Shown: one piece after another, positions 13,071 to 23,202 of the stretch
How the letters are laid out: each line of letters starts with the position of its first letter
Numbering within the stretch: the stretch's first letter is position 1
From: Galeopsis tetrahit
Taxonomy: Eukaryota > Streptophyta > Magnoliopsida > Lamiales > Lamiaceae
Assembly (NCBI GenBank): GCA_963675135.1
Contig: OY776124.1
Span: 2,215,001 to 2,279,000 of the forward strand
DNA: 64,000 nucleotides
Direction of reading: 5' to 3'
The notes under the pieces: model-generated
What the model saw: only the letters and a program-made list of their open reading frames with translations
Databases searched by the model: none
What the model was told of the DNA's origin: nothing
Program-made: the position numbers and the translations under genes

Positions 13071-13228
13071 GTGCGCCGTTTTTACAAAGTTTTCAGATTG
13101 CCTCTCGGGTTTGAATTTCCCACTGAATTGGCCATAGAATCAATTGTGTCGAGACGGTTTTTGAATTTGAGGCCTCGGGTGCGGAGTTTTTTTACGTCGT
13201 CGCCCATAGCCAAATTGCGCGCACGCTT
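13071..13228 (+). repeat. Monomer class m1 (m1a form)
   Basis: Diagnostic features are a preceding GCTCGCACGC that weakens the dyad, GGGTTTGAATTTCCCACTG in the middle, and a T7 run before ACGTCG in place of T5-G. The T7 run makes it 158 bp. A second form, m1b (for example 23438-23595), has CCTCCCGGGTTTGCATTCC and GGCCATATAATC but keeps the T7 run. The two forms alternate irregularly along the left half: m1b at 5359, 8505, 10237, 11969, 15273, 20153, 23438, 27843, 29260, 31620, 33980 and 36340, and m1a elsewhere. Confidence 0.9.
13169..13176. repeat. Perfect 8-bp palindrome GAGGCCTC, representative copy
   Basis: It is present in nearly every monomer, directly after GAATTT and before GGGTGCGG. 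Occasional copies lose symmetry: GAGGCTCG through a 2-base loss near 430 and 2316, GAGCCCTC near 39585, 40845 and 45405, GTGGCCTC near 43362 and 44146. It is visible in sequence only; no binding factor is known to me. Confidence 0.6.
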
Positions 13229-13234
13229 GTGCGC
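13219..13234. repeat. Conserved short inverted repeat (dyad), representative copy
   Basis: GCGCAC and GTGCGC are exact reverse complements around the 4-base loop GCTT. The element occurs once per monomer throughout the window. The m4 form changes only the loop (GGTT). The m5 and m6 forms keep a 5-bp GCGCA/TGCGC stem with a larger loop, and m1 keeps CGCAC/GTGCG. It is the most obvious hairpin or cruciform-forming site in the monomer. Short dyads have been reported as enriched in centromeric satellites that lack CENP-B boxes; a role here is inference. Confidence 0.75.
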
Positions 13235-13384
13235 CGTTTTTACAAAGTTTTCAGATTGCCTCTCGGTTTGCATTTCTAGCTGAATTGGCCATAGAATCAA
13301 TTTTGTCGAGACGGTTTTTGAATTTGAGGCCTCGGGTGCGGAGTTTTTGACGTCGTCACCCCTAACCAAATTGCGCGCACGCTT
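13229..13384 (+). repeat. Monomer class m2
   Basis: It is recognised by CTCTCGGTTTGC (one G fewer than other classes), AATCAATTTTGTCGAG (TTTTG instead of TTGTG) and the ending GCCCCTAACC. It is the shortest regular class at 156 bp. The perfect 6-bp dyad with a GCTT loop stands at its start. This copy carries a private GTCGTCACC where most copies have GTCGTCGCC, a change at a CpG. Confidence 0.9.
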
Positions 13385-13541
13385 GTGCGCCGTTTTTACA
13401 AAGTTTTCAGATTGCCATTCGGGTTTGCATTTCTAGCTGAATTGGCCATAGAATCAATTGTGTGGCGACGGTTTTTGAATTTGAGGCCTCGGGTGCGGAG
13501 TTTTTGACGTCGTCGCCCATAGTCAAATTGCGCGCACGGTT
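13385..13541 (+). repeat. Monomer class m3
   Basis: It is recognised by ATTGCCATTCGGG in place of ATTGCCTCTCGGG, by GTGTCGCGACGG in place of GTGTCGAGACGG, and by the ending CATAGTC. In this copy the second marker is mutated to GTGTGGCGACGG. Length is 157 bp. Confidence 0.9.
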
Positions 13542-13698
13542 GTGCGCCGTTTTTACAAAGTTTTCAGATTGCCTCTCGGGTTTGCATTACTAGCTGAATT
13601 GGCCATATAATCAATTGTGTCGAGACGGTTTTTGAATTTGAGGCCTCGGGTGCAGAGTTTTTGACGTCGTCGCCCATAGCCAAATTGCGCGCAAGCTT
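13542..13698 (+). repeat. Monomer class m4
   Basis: It is recognised by the dyad loop GGTT (GCACGGTTGTGC, stem intact), by CATTACTAGCTG, and by GTGCAGAG instead of GTGCGGAG near its end. This copy has a private GGCCATATAATC that is shared with the m4 copy 11,469 bp downstream, near 25070. Confidence 0.9.
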
Positions 13699-13856
13699 GT
13701 GCGCCGTTTTTACAAAGTTTTCAAATTGCCTCTCGGGTTTGCATTTCTAGCTAAAATTGGTCATAGAATCAATTGTGTCGAGACGGTTTTTGAATTTGAG
13801 GCCTCGGGTGCGGAGTTTTTGACGTCGTCGCCCATAGCCAAATTGCGCGCACACTT
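13699..13856 (+). repeat. Monomer class m5
   Basis: It is recognised by GCGCAAGCTTGTGCG, which creates an AAGCTT palindrome and leaves a 5-bp dyad stem, by TTTTCAAATTGCC instead of TTTTCAGATTGCC, and by CTAGCTAAAATTGGTC. Some copies have GTGCGTCG instead of GTGCGCCG (for example 8032, 9764, 11496, 27370, 28787), a subclass marker that follows particular units. Length is 158 bp. Confidence 0.9.
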
Positions 13857-14013
13857 ATGCGCCGTTTTTACAAAGTTTTCAGATTGCCTCTCGGTTTTGA
13901 ATTTCCCACTGAATTGGCCATAGAATCAATTGTGTCGAGACGGTTTTTGAATTTGAGGCCTCGGGTGCGGAGTTTTTGACGTCGTCGCCCATAGCCAAAT
14001 TGCGCGCACGCTT
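13857..14013 (+). repeat. Monomer class m6
   Basis: It is recognised by GCGCACACTTATGCGCC, whose dyad has a 5-bp stem GCGCA/TGCGC and a 6-base loop, and by CTCGGTTTTGAATTTCCCACTG. It has T5-G before ACGTCG. A private AATCCATTG marks the m6 copies near 27599, 29016, 31376, 33736 and 36096, which identifies them as one recent lineage. Confidence 0.9.
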
Positions 14014-14171
14014 GTGCGCCGTTTTTACAAAGTTTTCAAATTGCCTCTCAGGTTTGCATCCCTAGCTAAAATTGGTCATAGAATCAATTGTGTCGAGACG
14101 GTTTTTGAATTTGAGGCCTCGGGTGCAGAGTTTTTGACGTCGTCGCCCATAGCCAAATTGCTCGCACGCTT
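14014..14171 (+). repeat. Monomer class m7
   Basis: It is recognised by CTCTCAGGTTTGCATCCC, CTAGCTAAAATTGGTC and GTGCAGAG. It is followed by the GCTCGCACGC that opens m1. A CATCCCCAGC subvariant occurs at 25483, 26584 and 28001 and links those units. Length is 158 bp. Confidence 0.9.
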
Positions 14172-15272
14172 GTGCGCCGTTTTTACAAAGTTTTCAGATT
14201 GCCTCTCGGGTTTGAATTTCCCACTGAATTGGCCATAGAATCAATTGTGTCGAGACGGTTTTTGAATTTGAGGCCTCGGATGCGGAGTTTTTTTACGTCG
14301 TCGCCCATAGCCAAATTGCGCGCACGCTTGTGCGCCGTTTTTACAAAGTTTTCAGATTGCCTCTCGGTTTGCATTTCTAGCTGAATTGGCCATAGAATCA
14401 ATTTTGTCGAGACGGTTTTTGAATTTGAGGCCTCGGGTGCGGAGTTTTTGACGTCGTCGCCCCTAACCAAATTGCGCGCACGCTTGTGCGCCGTTTTTAC
14501 AAAGTTTTCAGATTGCCATTCGGGTTTGCATTTCTAGCTGAATTGGCCATAGAATCAATTGTGTCGCGACGGTTTTTGAATTTGAGGCCTCGGGTGCGGA
14601 GTTTTTGACATCGTCGCCCATAGTCAAATTGCGCGCACGGTTGTGCGCCGTTTTTACAAAGTTTTCAGATTGCCTCTCGGGTTTGCATTACTAGCTGAAT
14701 TGGCCATAGAATCAATTGTGTCGAGACGGTTTTTGAATTTGAGGCCTCGGGTGCAGAGTTTTTGACGTCGTCGCCCATAGCCAAATTGCGCGCAAGCTTG
14801 TGCGTCGTTTTTACAAAGTTTTCAAATTGCCTCTCGGGTTTGCATTTCTAGCTAAAATTGGTCATAGAATCAATTGTGTCGAGACGGTTTTTGAATTTGA
14901 GGCCTCGGGTGCGGAGTTTTTGACGTCGTCGCCCATAGCCAAATTGCGCGCACACTTATGCGCCGTTTTTACAAAGTTTTCAGATTGCCTCTCGGTTTTG
15001 AATTTCCCACTGAATTGGCCATAGAATCAATTGTGTCGAGACGGTTTTTGAATTTGAGGCCTCGGGTGCGGAGTTTTTGACGTCGTCGCCCATAGCCAAA
15101 TTGCGCGCACGCTTGTGCGCCGTTTTTACAAAGTTTTCAAATTGCCTCTCAGGTTTGCATCCCTAGCTAAAATTGGTCATAGAATCAATTGTGTCGAGAC
15201 GGTTTTTGAATTTGAGGCCTCGGGTGCAGAGTTTTTGACGTCGTCGCCCATAGCCAAATTGCTCGCACGCTT

Positions 15273-18200
15273 GTGCGCCGTTTTTACAAAGTTTTCAGAT
15301 TGCCTCCCGGGTTTGCATTCCTAGCTAAAATTGGCCATATAATCAATTGTGTCGAGACGGTTTTTGAATTTGAGGCCTCGGGTGCAGAGTTTTTTTACGT
15401 CGTCGCCCATAGCCAAATTGCGCGCACGCTTGTGCACCGTTTTTACAAAGTTTTCAGATTGCCTCTCGGTTTGCATTTCTAGCTGAATTGGCCATAGAAT
15501 CAATTTTGTCGAGACGGTTTTTGAATTTGAGGCCTCGGGTGCGGAGTTTTTGACGTCGTCGCCCCTAACCAAATTGCGCGCACGCTTGTGCGCCGTTTTT
15601 ACAAAGTTTTCAGATTGCCATTCGGGTTAGCATTTCTAGCTGAATTGGCCATAGAATCAATTGTGTCGCGACGGTTTTTTAATTTGAGGCCTCGGGTGCG
15701 GAGTTTTTGACGTCGTCGCCCATAGTCAAATTGCGCGCACGGTTGTGCGCCGTTTTTACAAAGTTTTCAGATTGCCTCTCGGGTTTGCATTACTAGTTGA
15801 ATTGGCCATAAAATCAATTGTGTCGAGACGGTTTTTGAAGTTGAGGCCTCGGGTGCAGAGATTTTGACGTCGTCGCCCATAGCCAAATTGCGCGCAAGCT
15901 TGTGCGCCGTTTTTACAAAGTTTTCAAATTGCCTCTCGGGTTTGCATTTCTAGCTAAAATTGGCCATAGAATCAATTGTGTCGAGACGGTTTTTAAATTT
16001 GAGGCCTCGGGTGCGGAGTTTTTGACGTCGTCGCCCATAGCCAAATTGCGCGCACGCTTGTGCGCCGTTTTTACAAAGTTTTCAAATTGCCTCTCGGGTT
16101 TGCATTTCTAGCTAAAATTGGTCATAGAATCAATTGTGTCGAGACGGTTTTTGAATTTGAGGCCTCGGGTGCAGAGTTTTTGACGTCGTCGCCCATAGCC
16201 AAATTGCTCGCACGCTTGTGCGCCGTTTTTTCAAAGTTTTCAGATTGCCTCTCGGGTTTGAATTTCCCACTGAATTGGCCATAGAATCAATTGTGTCGAG
16301 ACGGTTTTTGAATTTGAGGCCTCGGGTGCGGAGTTTTTTTACGTCGTCGCCCATAGCCAAATTGCGCGCACGCTTGTGCGCCGTTTTTACAAAGTTTTCA
16401 GATTGCCTCTCGGTTTGCATTTCTAGCTGAATTGGCCATAGAATCAATTTTGTCGAGACGGTTTTTGAATTTGAGGCCTCGGGTGCGGAGTTTTTGACGT
16501 CGTCGCCCCTAACCAAATTGCGCACACGCTTGTGCGCCGTTTTTACAAAGTTTTCAGATTGCCATTCGGGTTTGCATTTCTAGCTGAATTGGCCATAGAA
16601 TCAATTGTGTCGCGACGGTTTTTGAATTTGAGGCCTCGGGTGCGGAGTTTTTGACGTCGTCGCCCATAGTCAAATTGCGCGCACGGTTGTGCGCCGTTTT
16701 TACAAAGTTTTCAGATTGCCTCTCGGGTTTGCATTACTAGTTGAATTGGCCATAAAATCAATTGTGTCGAGACGGTTTTTGAAGTTGAGGCCTCGGGTGC
16801 AGAGATTTTGACGTCGTCGCCCATAGCCAAATTGCGCGCAAGCTTGTGCGCCGTTTTTACAAAGTTTTCAAATTGCCTCTCGGGTTTGCATTTCTAGCTA
16901 AAATTGGCCATAGAATCAATTGTGTCGAGACGGTTTTTAAATTTGAGGCCTCGGGTGCGGAGTTTTTGACGTCGTCGCCCATAGCCAAATTGCGCGCACG
17001 CTTGTGCGCCGTTTTTACAAAGTTTTCAAATTGCCTCTCGGGTTTGCATTTCTAGCTAAAATTGGTCATAGAATCAATTGTGTCGAGACGGTTTTTGAAT
17101 TTGAGGCCTCGGGTGCAGAGTTTTTGACGTCGTCGCCCATAGCCAAATTGCGCGCAAGCTTGTGCGTCGTTTTTACAAAGTTTTCAAATTGCCTCTCGGG
17201 TTTGCATTTCTAGCTAAAATTGGTCATAGAATCAATTGTGTCGAGACGGTTTTTGAATTTGAGGCCTCGGGTGCAGAGTTTTTGACGTCGTCGCCCATAG
17301 CCAAATTGCGCGCACACTTATGCGCCGTTTTTACAAAGTTTTCAGATTGCCTCTCGGTTTTGAATTTCCCACTGAATTGGCCATAGAATCAATTGTGTCG
17401 AGACGGTTTTTGAATTTGAGGCCTCGGGTGCGGAGTTTTTGACGTCGTCGCCCATAGCCAAATTGCGCGCACGCTTGTGCGCCGTTTTTACAAAGTTTTC
17501 AAATTGCCTCTCAGGTTTGCATCCCTAGCTAAAATTGGTCATAGAATCAATTGTGTCGAGACGGTTTTTGAAGTTGAGGCCTCGGGTGCAGAGATTTTGA
17601 CGTCGTCGCCCATAGCCAAATTGCGCGCAAGCTTGTGCGCCGTTTTTACAAAGTTTTCAAATTGCCTCTCGGGTTTGCATTTCTAGCTAAAATTGGCCAT
17701 AGAATCAATTGTGTCGAGACGGTTTTTAAATTTGAGGCCTCGGGTGCGGAGTTTTTGACGTCGTCGCCCATAGCCAAATTGCGCGCACGCTTGTGCGCCG
17801 TTTTTACAAAGTTTTCAAATTGCCTCTCGGGTTTGCATTTCTAGCTAAAATTGGTCATAGAATCAATTGTGTCGAGACGGTTTTTGAATTTGAGGCCTCG
17901 GGTGCAGAGTTTTTGACGTCGTCGCCCATAGCCAAATTGCTCGCACGCTTGTGCGCCGTTTTTTCAAAGTTTTTAGATTGCCTCTCGGGTTTGAATTTCC
18001 CACTGAATTGGCCATAGAATCAATTGTGTCGAGACGGTTTTTGAATTTGAGGCCTCGGGTGCGGAGTTTTTTTACGTCGTCGCCCATAGCCAAATTGCGC
18101 GCACGCTTGTGCGCCGTTTTTACAAAGTTTTCAGATTGCCTCTCGGTTTGCATTTCTAGCTGAATTGGCCATAGAATCAATTTTGTCGAGACGGTTTTTG

Positions 18201-21200
18201 AATTTGAGGCCTCGGGTGCGGAGTTTTTGACGTCGTCGCCCCTAACCAAATTGCGCACACGCTTGTGCGCCGTTTTTACAAAGTTTTCAGATTGCCATTC
18301 GGGTTTGCATTTCTAGCTGAATTGGCCATAGAATCAATTGTGTCGCGACGGTTTTTGAATTTGAGGCCTCGGGTGCGGAGTTTTTGACGTCGTCGCCCAT
18401 AGTCAAATTGCGCGCACGGTTGTGCGCCGTTTTTACAAAGTTTTCAGATTGCCTCTCGGGTTTGCATTACTAGCTGAATTGGCCATAGAATCAATTGTGT
18501 CGAGACGGTTTTTGAATTTGAGGCCTCGGGTGCAGAGTTTTTGACGTCGTCGCCCATAGCCAAATTGCGCGCAAGCTTGTGCGCCGTTTTTACAAAGTTT
18601 TCAAATTGCCTCTCGGGTTTGCATTTCTAGCTAAAATTGGTCATAGAATCAATTGTGTCGAGATGGTTTTTGAATTTGAGGCCTCGGGTGCGGAGTTTTT
18701 GACGTCGTCGCCCATAGCCAAATTGCGCGCACACTTATGCGCCGTTTTTACAAAGTTTTCAGATTGCCTCTCGGTTTTGAATTTCCCACTGAATTGGCCA
18801 TAGAATCAATTGTGTCGAGACGGTTTTTGAATTTGAGGCCTCGGGTGCGGAGTTTTTGACGTCGTCGCCCATAGCCAAATTGCGCGCACGCTTGTGCGCC
18901 GTTTTTACAAAGTTTTCAAATTGCCTCTCAGGTTTGCATCCCTAGCTAAAATTGGTCATAGAATCAATTGTGTCGAGACGGTTTTTGAATTTGAGGCCTC
19001 GGGTGCAGAGTTTTTGACGTCGTCGCCCATAGCCAAATTGCTCGCACGCTTGTGCGCCGTTTTTACAAAGTTTTCAGATTGCCTCTCGGGTTTGAATTTC
19101 CCACTGAATTGGCCATAGAATCAATTGTGTCGAGACGGTTTTTGAATTTGAGGCCTCGGATGCAGAGTTTTTTTACGTCGTCGCCCATAGCCAAATTGCG
19201 CGCACGCTTGTGCGCCGTTTTTACAAAGTTTTCAGATTGCCTCTCGGTTTGCATTTCTAGCTGAATTGGCCATAGAATCAATTTTGTCGAGACGGTTTTT
19301 GAATTTGAGGCCTCGGGTGCGGAGTTTTTGACGTCGTCGCCCCTAACCAAATTGCGCGCACGCTTGTGCGCCGTTTTTACAAAGTTTTCAGATTGCCATT
19401 CGGGTTTGCACTTCTAGCTGAATTGGCCATAGAATCAATTGTGTCGCGACGGTTTTTGAATTTGAGGCCTCGGGTGCGGAGTTTTTGACGTCGTCGCCCA
19501 TAGTCAAATTGCGCGCACGGTTGTGCGCCGTTTTTACAAAGTTTTCAGATTGCCTCTCGGGTTTGCATTACTAGCTGAATTGGCCATAGAATCAATTGTG
19601 TCGAGACGGTTTTTGAATTTGAGGCCTCGGGTGCAGAGTTTTTGACGTCGTCGCCCATAGCCAAATTGCGCGCAAGCTTGTGCGTCGTTTTTACAAAGTT
19701 TTCAAATTGCCTCTCGGGTTTGCATTTCTAGCTAAAATTGGTCATAGAATCAATTGTGTCGAGACGGTTTTTGAATTTGAGGCCTCGGGTGCAGAGTTTT
19801 TGACGTCGTCGCCCATAGCCAAATTGCGCGCACACTTATGCGCCGTTTTTACAAAGTTTTCAGATTGCCTCTCGGTTTTGAATTTCCCACTGAATTGGCC
19901 ATAGAATCAATTGTGTCGAGACGGTTTTTGAATTTGAGGCCTCGGGTGCGGAGTTTTTGACGTCGTCGCCCATAGCCAAATTGCGCGCACGCTTGTGCGC
20001 CGTTTTTACAAAGTTTTCAAATTGCCTCTCAGGTTTGCATCCCTAGCTAAAATTGGTCATAGAATCAATTGTGTCGAGACGGTTTTTGAATTTGAGGCCT
20101 CGGGTGCAGAGTTTTTGACGTCGTCGCCCATAGCCAAATTGCTCGCACGCTTGTGCGCCGTTTTTACAAAGTTTTCAGATTGCCTCCCGGGTTTGCATTC
20201 CTAGCTAAAATTGGCCATATAATCAATTGTGTCGAGACGGTTTTTGAATTTGAGGCCTCGGGTGCAGATTTTTTTTACGTCGTCGCCCATAGCCAAATTG
20301 CGCGCACGCTTGTGCGCCGTTTTTACAAAGTTTTCAGATTGCCTCTCGGTTTGCATTTCTAGCTGAATTGGCCATAGAATCAATTTTGTCGAGACGGTTT
20401 TTGAATTTGAGGCCTCGGGTGCGGAGTTTTTGACGTCGTCGCCCCTAACCAAATTGCGCGCACGCTTGTGCGCCGTTTTTACAAAGTTTTCAGATTGCCA
20501 TTCGGGTTAGCATTTCTAGCTGAATTGGCCATAGAATCAATTGTGTCGCGACGGTTTTTTAATTTGAGGCCTCGGGTGCGGAGTTTTTGACGTCGTCGCC
20601 CATAGTCAAATTGCGCGCACGGTTGTGCGCCGTTTTTACAAAGTTTTCAGATTGCCTCTCGGGTTTGCATTACTAGTTGAATTGGCCATAAAATCAATTG
20701 TGTCGAGACGGTTTTTGAAGTTGAGGCCTCGGGTGCAGAGATTTTGACGTCGTCGCCCATAGCCAAATTGCGCGCAAGCTTGTGCGCCGTTTTTACTAAG
20801 TTTTCAAATTGCCTCTCGGGTTTGCATTTCTAGCTAAAATTGGCCATAGAATCAATTGTGTCGAGACGGTTTTTAAATTTGAGGCCTCGGGTGCGGAGTT
20901 TTTGACGTCGTCGCCCATAGCCAAATTGCGCGCACGCTTGTGCGCCGTTTTTACAAAGTTTTCAAATTGCCTCTCGGGTTTGCATTTCTAGCTAAAATTG
21001 GTCATAGAATCAATTGTGTCGAGACGGTTTTTGAATTTGAGGCCTCGGGTGCAGAGTTTTTGACGTCGTCGCCCATAGCCAAATTGCTCGCACGCTTGTG
21101 CGCCGTTTTTTCAAAGTTTTCAGATTGCCTCTCGGGTTTGAATTTCCCACTGAATTGGCCATAGAATCAATTGTGTCGAGACGGTTTTTGAATTTGAGGC

Positions 21201-22300
21201 CTCGGGTGCGGAGTTTTTTTACGTCGTCGCCCATAGCCAAATTGCGCGCACGCTTGTGCGCCGTTTTTACAAAGTTTTCAGATTGCCTCTCGGTTTGCAT
21301 TTCTAGCTGAATTGGCCATAGAATCAATTTTGTCGAGACGGTTTTTGAATTTGAGGCCTCGGGTGCGGAGTTTTTGACGTCGTCGCCCCTAACCAAATTG
21401 CGCACACGCTTGTGCGCCGTTTTTACAAAGTTTTCAGATTGCCATTCGGGTTTGCATTTCTAGCTGAATTGGCCATAGAATCAATTGTGTCGCGACGGTT
21501 TTTGAATTTGAGGCCTCGGGTGCGGAGTTTTTGACGTCGTCGCCCATAGTCAAATTGCGCGCACGGTTGTGCGCCGTTTTTACAAAGTTTTCAGATTGCC
21601 TCTCGGGTTTGCATTACTAGCTGAATTGGCCATAGAATCAATTGTGTCGAGACGGTTTTTGAATTTGAGGCCTCGGGTGCAGAGTTTTTGACGTCGTCGC
21701 CCATAGCCAAATTGCGCGCAAGCTTGTGCGCCGTTTTTACAAAGTTTTCAAATTGCCTCTCGGGTTTGCATTTCTAGCTAAAATTGGTCATAGAATCAAT
21801 TGTGTCGAGATGGTTTTTGAATTTGAGGCCTCGGGTGCGGAGTTTTTGACGTCGTCGCCCATAGCCAAATTGCGCGCACACTTATGCGCCGTTTTTACAA
21901 AGTTTTCAGATTGCCTCTCGGTTTTGAATTTCCCACTGAATTGGCCATAGAATCAATTGTGTCGAGACGGTTTTTGAATTTGAGGCCTCGGGTGCGGAGT
22001 TTTTGACGTCGTCGCCCATAGCCAAATTGCGCGCACGCTTGTGCGCCGTTTTTACAAAGTTTTCAAATTGCCTCTCAGGTTTGCATCCCTAGCTAAAATT
22101 GGTCATAGAATCAATTGTGTCGAGACGGTTTTTGAATTTGAGGCCTCGGGTGCAGAGTTTTTGACGTCGTCGCCCATAGCCAAATTGCTCGCACGCTTGT
22201 GCGCCGTTTTTACAAAGTTTTCAGATTGCCTCTCGGGTTTGAATTTCCCACTGAATTGGCCATAGAATCAATTGTGTTGAGACGGTTTTTGAATTTGAGG
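15273..22300. repeat. Mixed 6-, 7- and 11-mer M units with 4,880-bp and 3,147-bp duplications
   Basis: m1 copies lie at 15273 (m1b), 16218, 17951, 19052, 20153 (m1b), 21098 and 22199, spaced 945, 1733, 1101, 1101, 945 and 1101 bp. A variant set (m3 with GGGTTAGC, m4 with TAGTTG and AGAGATTTTG, m5 with TTTTTAAATTTG) recurs wholly or in part near 15.6-16.1, 16.7-17.0, 17.6-17.8 and 20.5-21.0 kb. The m1 form CGTTTTTTCAAAG occurs near 16226, 17959 and 21106, each followed by an m2-m3 joint with GCGCACACGC. Offsets of 4,880 bp (14172 to 19052, 16218 to 21098) and 3,147 bp (17951 to 21098) relate the copies. GAGATGG is private to m5 near 18661 and 21808, exactly 3,147 bp apart. Confidence 0.85.
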
Positions 22301-23202
22301 CCTCGGATGCGGAGTTTTTTTACGTCGTCGCCCATAGCCAAATTGCGCGCACGCTTGTGCGCCGTTTTTACAAAGTTTTCAGATTGCCTCTCGGGTTTGC
22401 ATTACTAGCTGAATTGGCCATAGAATCAATTGTGTCGAGACGGTTTTTGAATTTGAGGCCTCGGGTGCAGAGTTTTTGACGTCGTCGCCCATAGCCAAAT
22501 TGCGCGCAAGCTTGTGCGTCGTTTTTACAAAGTTTTCAAATTGCCTCTCGGGTTTGCATTTCTAGCTAAAATTGGTCATAGAATCAATTGTGTCGAGACG
22601 GTTTTTGAATTTGAGGCCTCGGGTGCGGAGTTTTTGACGTCGTCGCCCATAGCCAAATTGCGCGCACACTTATGCGCCGTTTTTACAAAGTTTTCAGATT
22701 GCCTCTCGGTTTTGAATTTCCCACTGAATTGGCCATAGAATCAATTGTGTACCTCGGATGCGGAGTTTTTTTACGTCGTCGCCCATAGCCAAATTGCGCG
22801 CACGCTTGTGCGCCGTTTTTACAAAGTTTTCAGATTGCCTCTCGGGTTTGCATTACTAGCTGAATTGGCCATAGAATCAATTGTGTCGAGACGGTTTTTG
22901 AATTTGAGGCCTCGGGTGCAGAGTTTTTGACGTCGTCGCCCATAGCCAAATTGCGCGCAAGCTTGTGCGTCGTTTTTACAAAGTTTTCAAATTGCCTCTC
23001 GGGTTTGCATTTCTAGCTAAAATTGGTCATAGAATCAATTGTGTCGAGACGGTTTTTGAATTTGAGGCCTCGGGTGCGGAGTTTTTGACGTCGTCGCCCA
23101 TAGCCAAATTGCGCGCACACTTATGCGCCGTTTTTACAAAGTTTTCAGATTGCCTCTCGGTTTTGAATTTCCCACTGAATTGGCCATAGAATCAATTGTG
23201 TC
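22301..23202. repeat. Out-of-register 451-bp tandem duplication
   Basis: The 450 bp beginning CCTCGGATGCGGAG at 22301 recur beginning at 22752. The junction reads AATTGTGT-A-CCTCGG: the bases normally between GTGTCGAGACGG and GAGGCCTC are absent and a single A (22751) stands in their place, a net loss of 22 bp. This is why equivalent m5 starts at 22514 and 22965 are 451 bp apart and not about 473. Almost every other duplication in the window preserves monomer phase. The flanks share no obvious long homology, so an end-joining event is likely. Confidence 0.85.

Larger units (their letters stand above)
13071..14171 (+). repeat. Reference 7-monomer higher-order repeat (1,101 bp), family M
   Basis: Seven distinguishable monomers (m1-m7, lengths 158, 156, 157, 157, 158, 157 and 158) recur in the same order, giving 1,101 bp. 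Equivalent m1 starts separated by 1,097-1,102 bp are at 2061, 3161, 4258, 5359; 11969, 13071, 14172, 15273; 17951, 19052, 20153; 21098, 22199; and 23438, 24540, 25641, 26742, 27843. Neighbouring monomers within the unit differ at many diagnostic sites, whereas equivalent monomers one unit apart are almost identical. That is the defining signature of a higher-order repeat. The unit boundary chosen at m1 is arbitrary. Confidence 0.93.
11969..15272. repeat. Three consecutive 7-mer M units
   Basis: Units start at 11969 (m1b), 13071 (m1a) and 14172 (m1a, GGATGCGG). The block shares private variants with 23438-26500 at an offset of 11,469 bp: TTTTTAAATTTG in m6 near 12846 and 24315, and CATATAATC in m4 near 13605 and 25074. 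It also shares order with 18.5-20.2 kb at an offset of 4,880 bp. Confidence 0.88.

Noticed and set aside
13071..13228. CENP-B box
   Set aside because: No monomer contains the TTCG-N4-A-N2-CGGG core on either strand. The only TTCG sites I noted (CATTCGGG in m3, ACTTCGTCG in some right-half monomers) lack the required downstream A and CGGG spacing.
13349..13354. GACGTC as a CRE/ATF regulatory element
   Set aside because: TGACGTCG resembles a CRE but occurs in most monomers of a gene-free array, with no promoter context; it is more simply a satellite consensus feature.
13169..13360. Sub-monomer origin from shorter repeats (similar GACGGTTTTTGAATTT and CGGAGTTTTTGACG)
   Set aside because: The likeness is mostly the T5 run with a few flanking bases; not enough to claim the monomer arose by internal duplication.
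16130..16525. 131-codon open frame on the minus strand (also at 17863 and 21010), and dozens of 66-95 codon frames on both strands
   Set aside because: They recur with the satellite period, overlap on both strands, mostly start at GTG or TTG, differ only by satellite class variants, and shift frame each monomer because 157-158 is not a multiple of 3. There is no sign of coding selection or known domain.
22741..22930. Possible new small gene across the 22751 junction
   Set aside because: The open frame there is created by the 22-bp loss joining two satellite frames; its sequence is the usual satellite translation.
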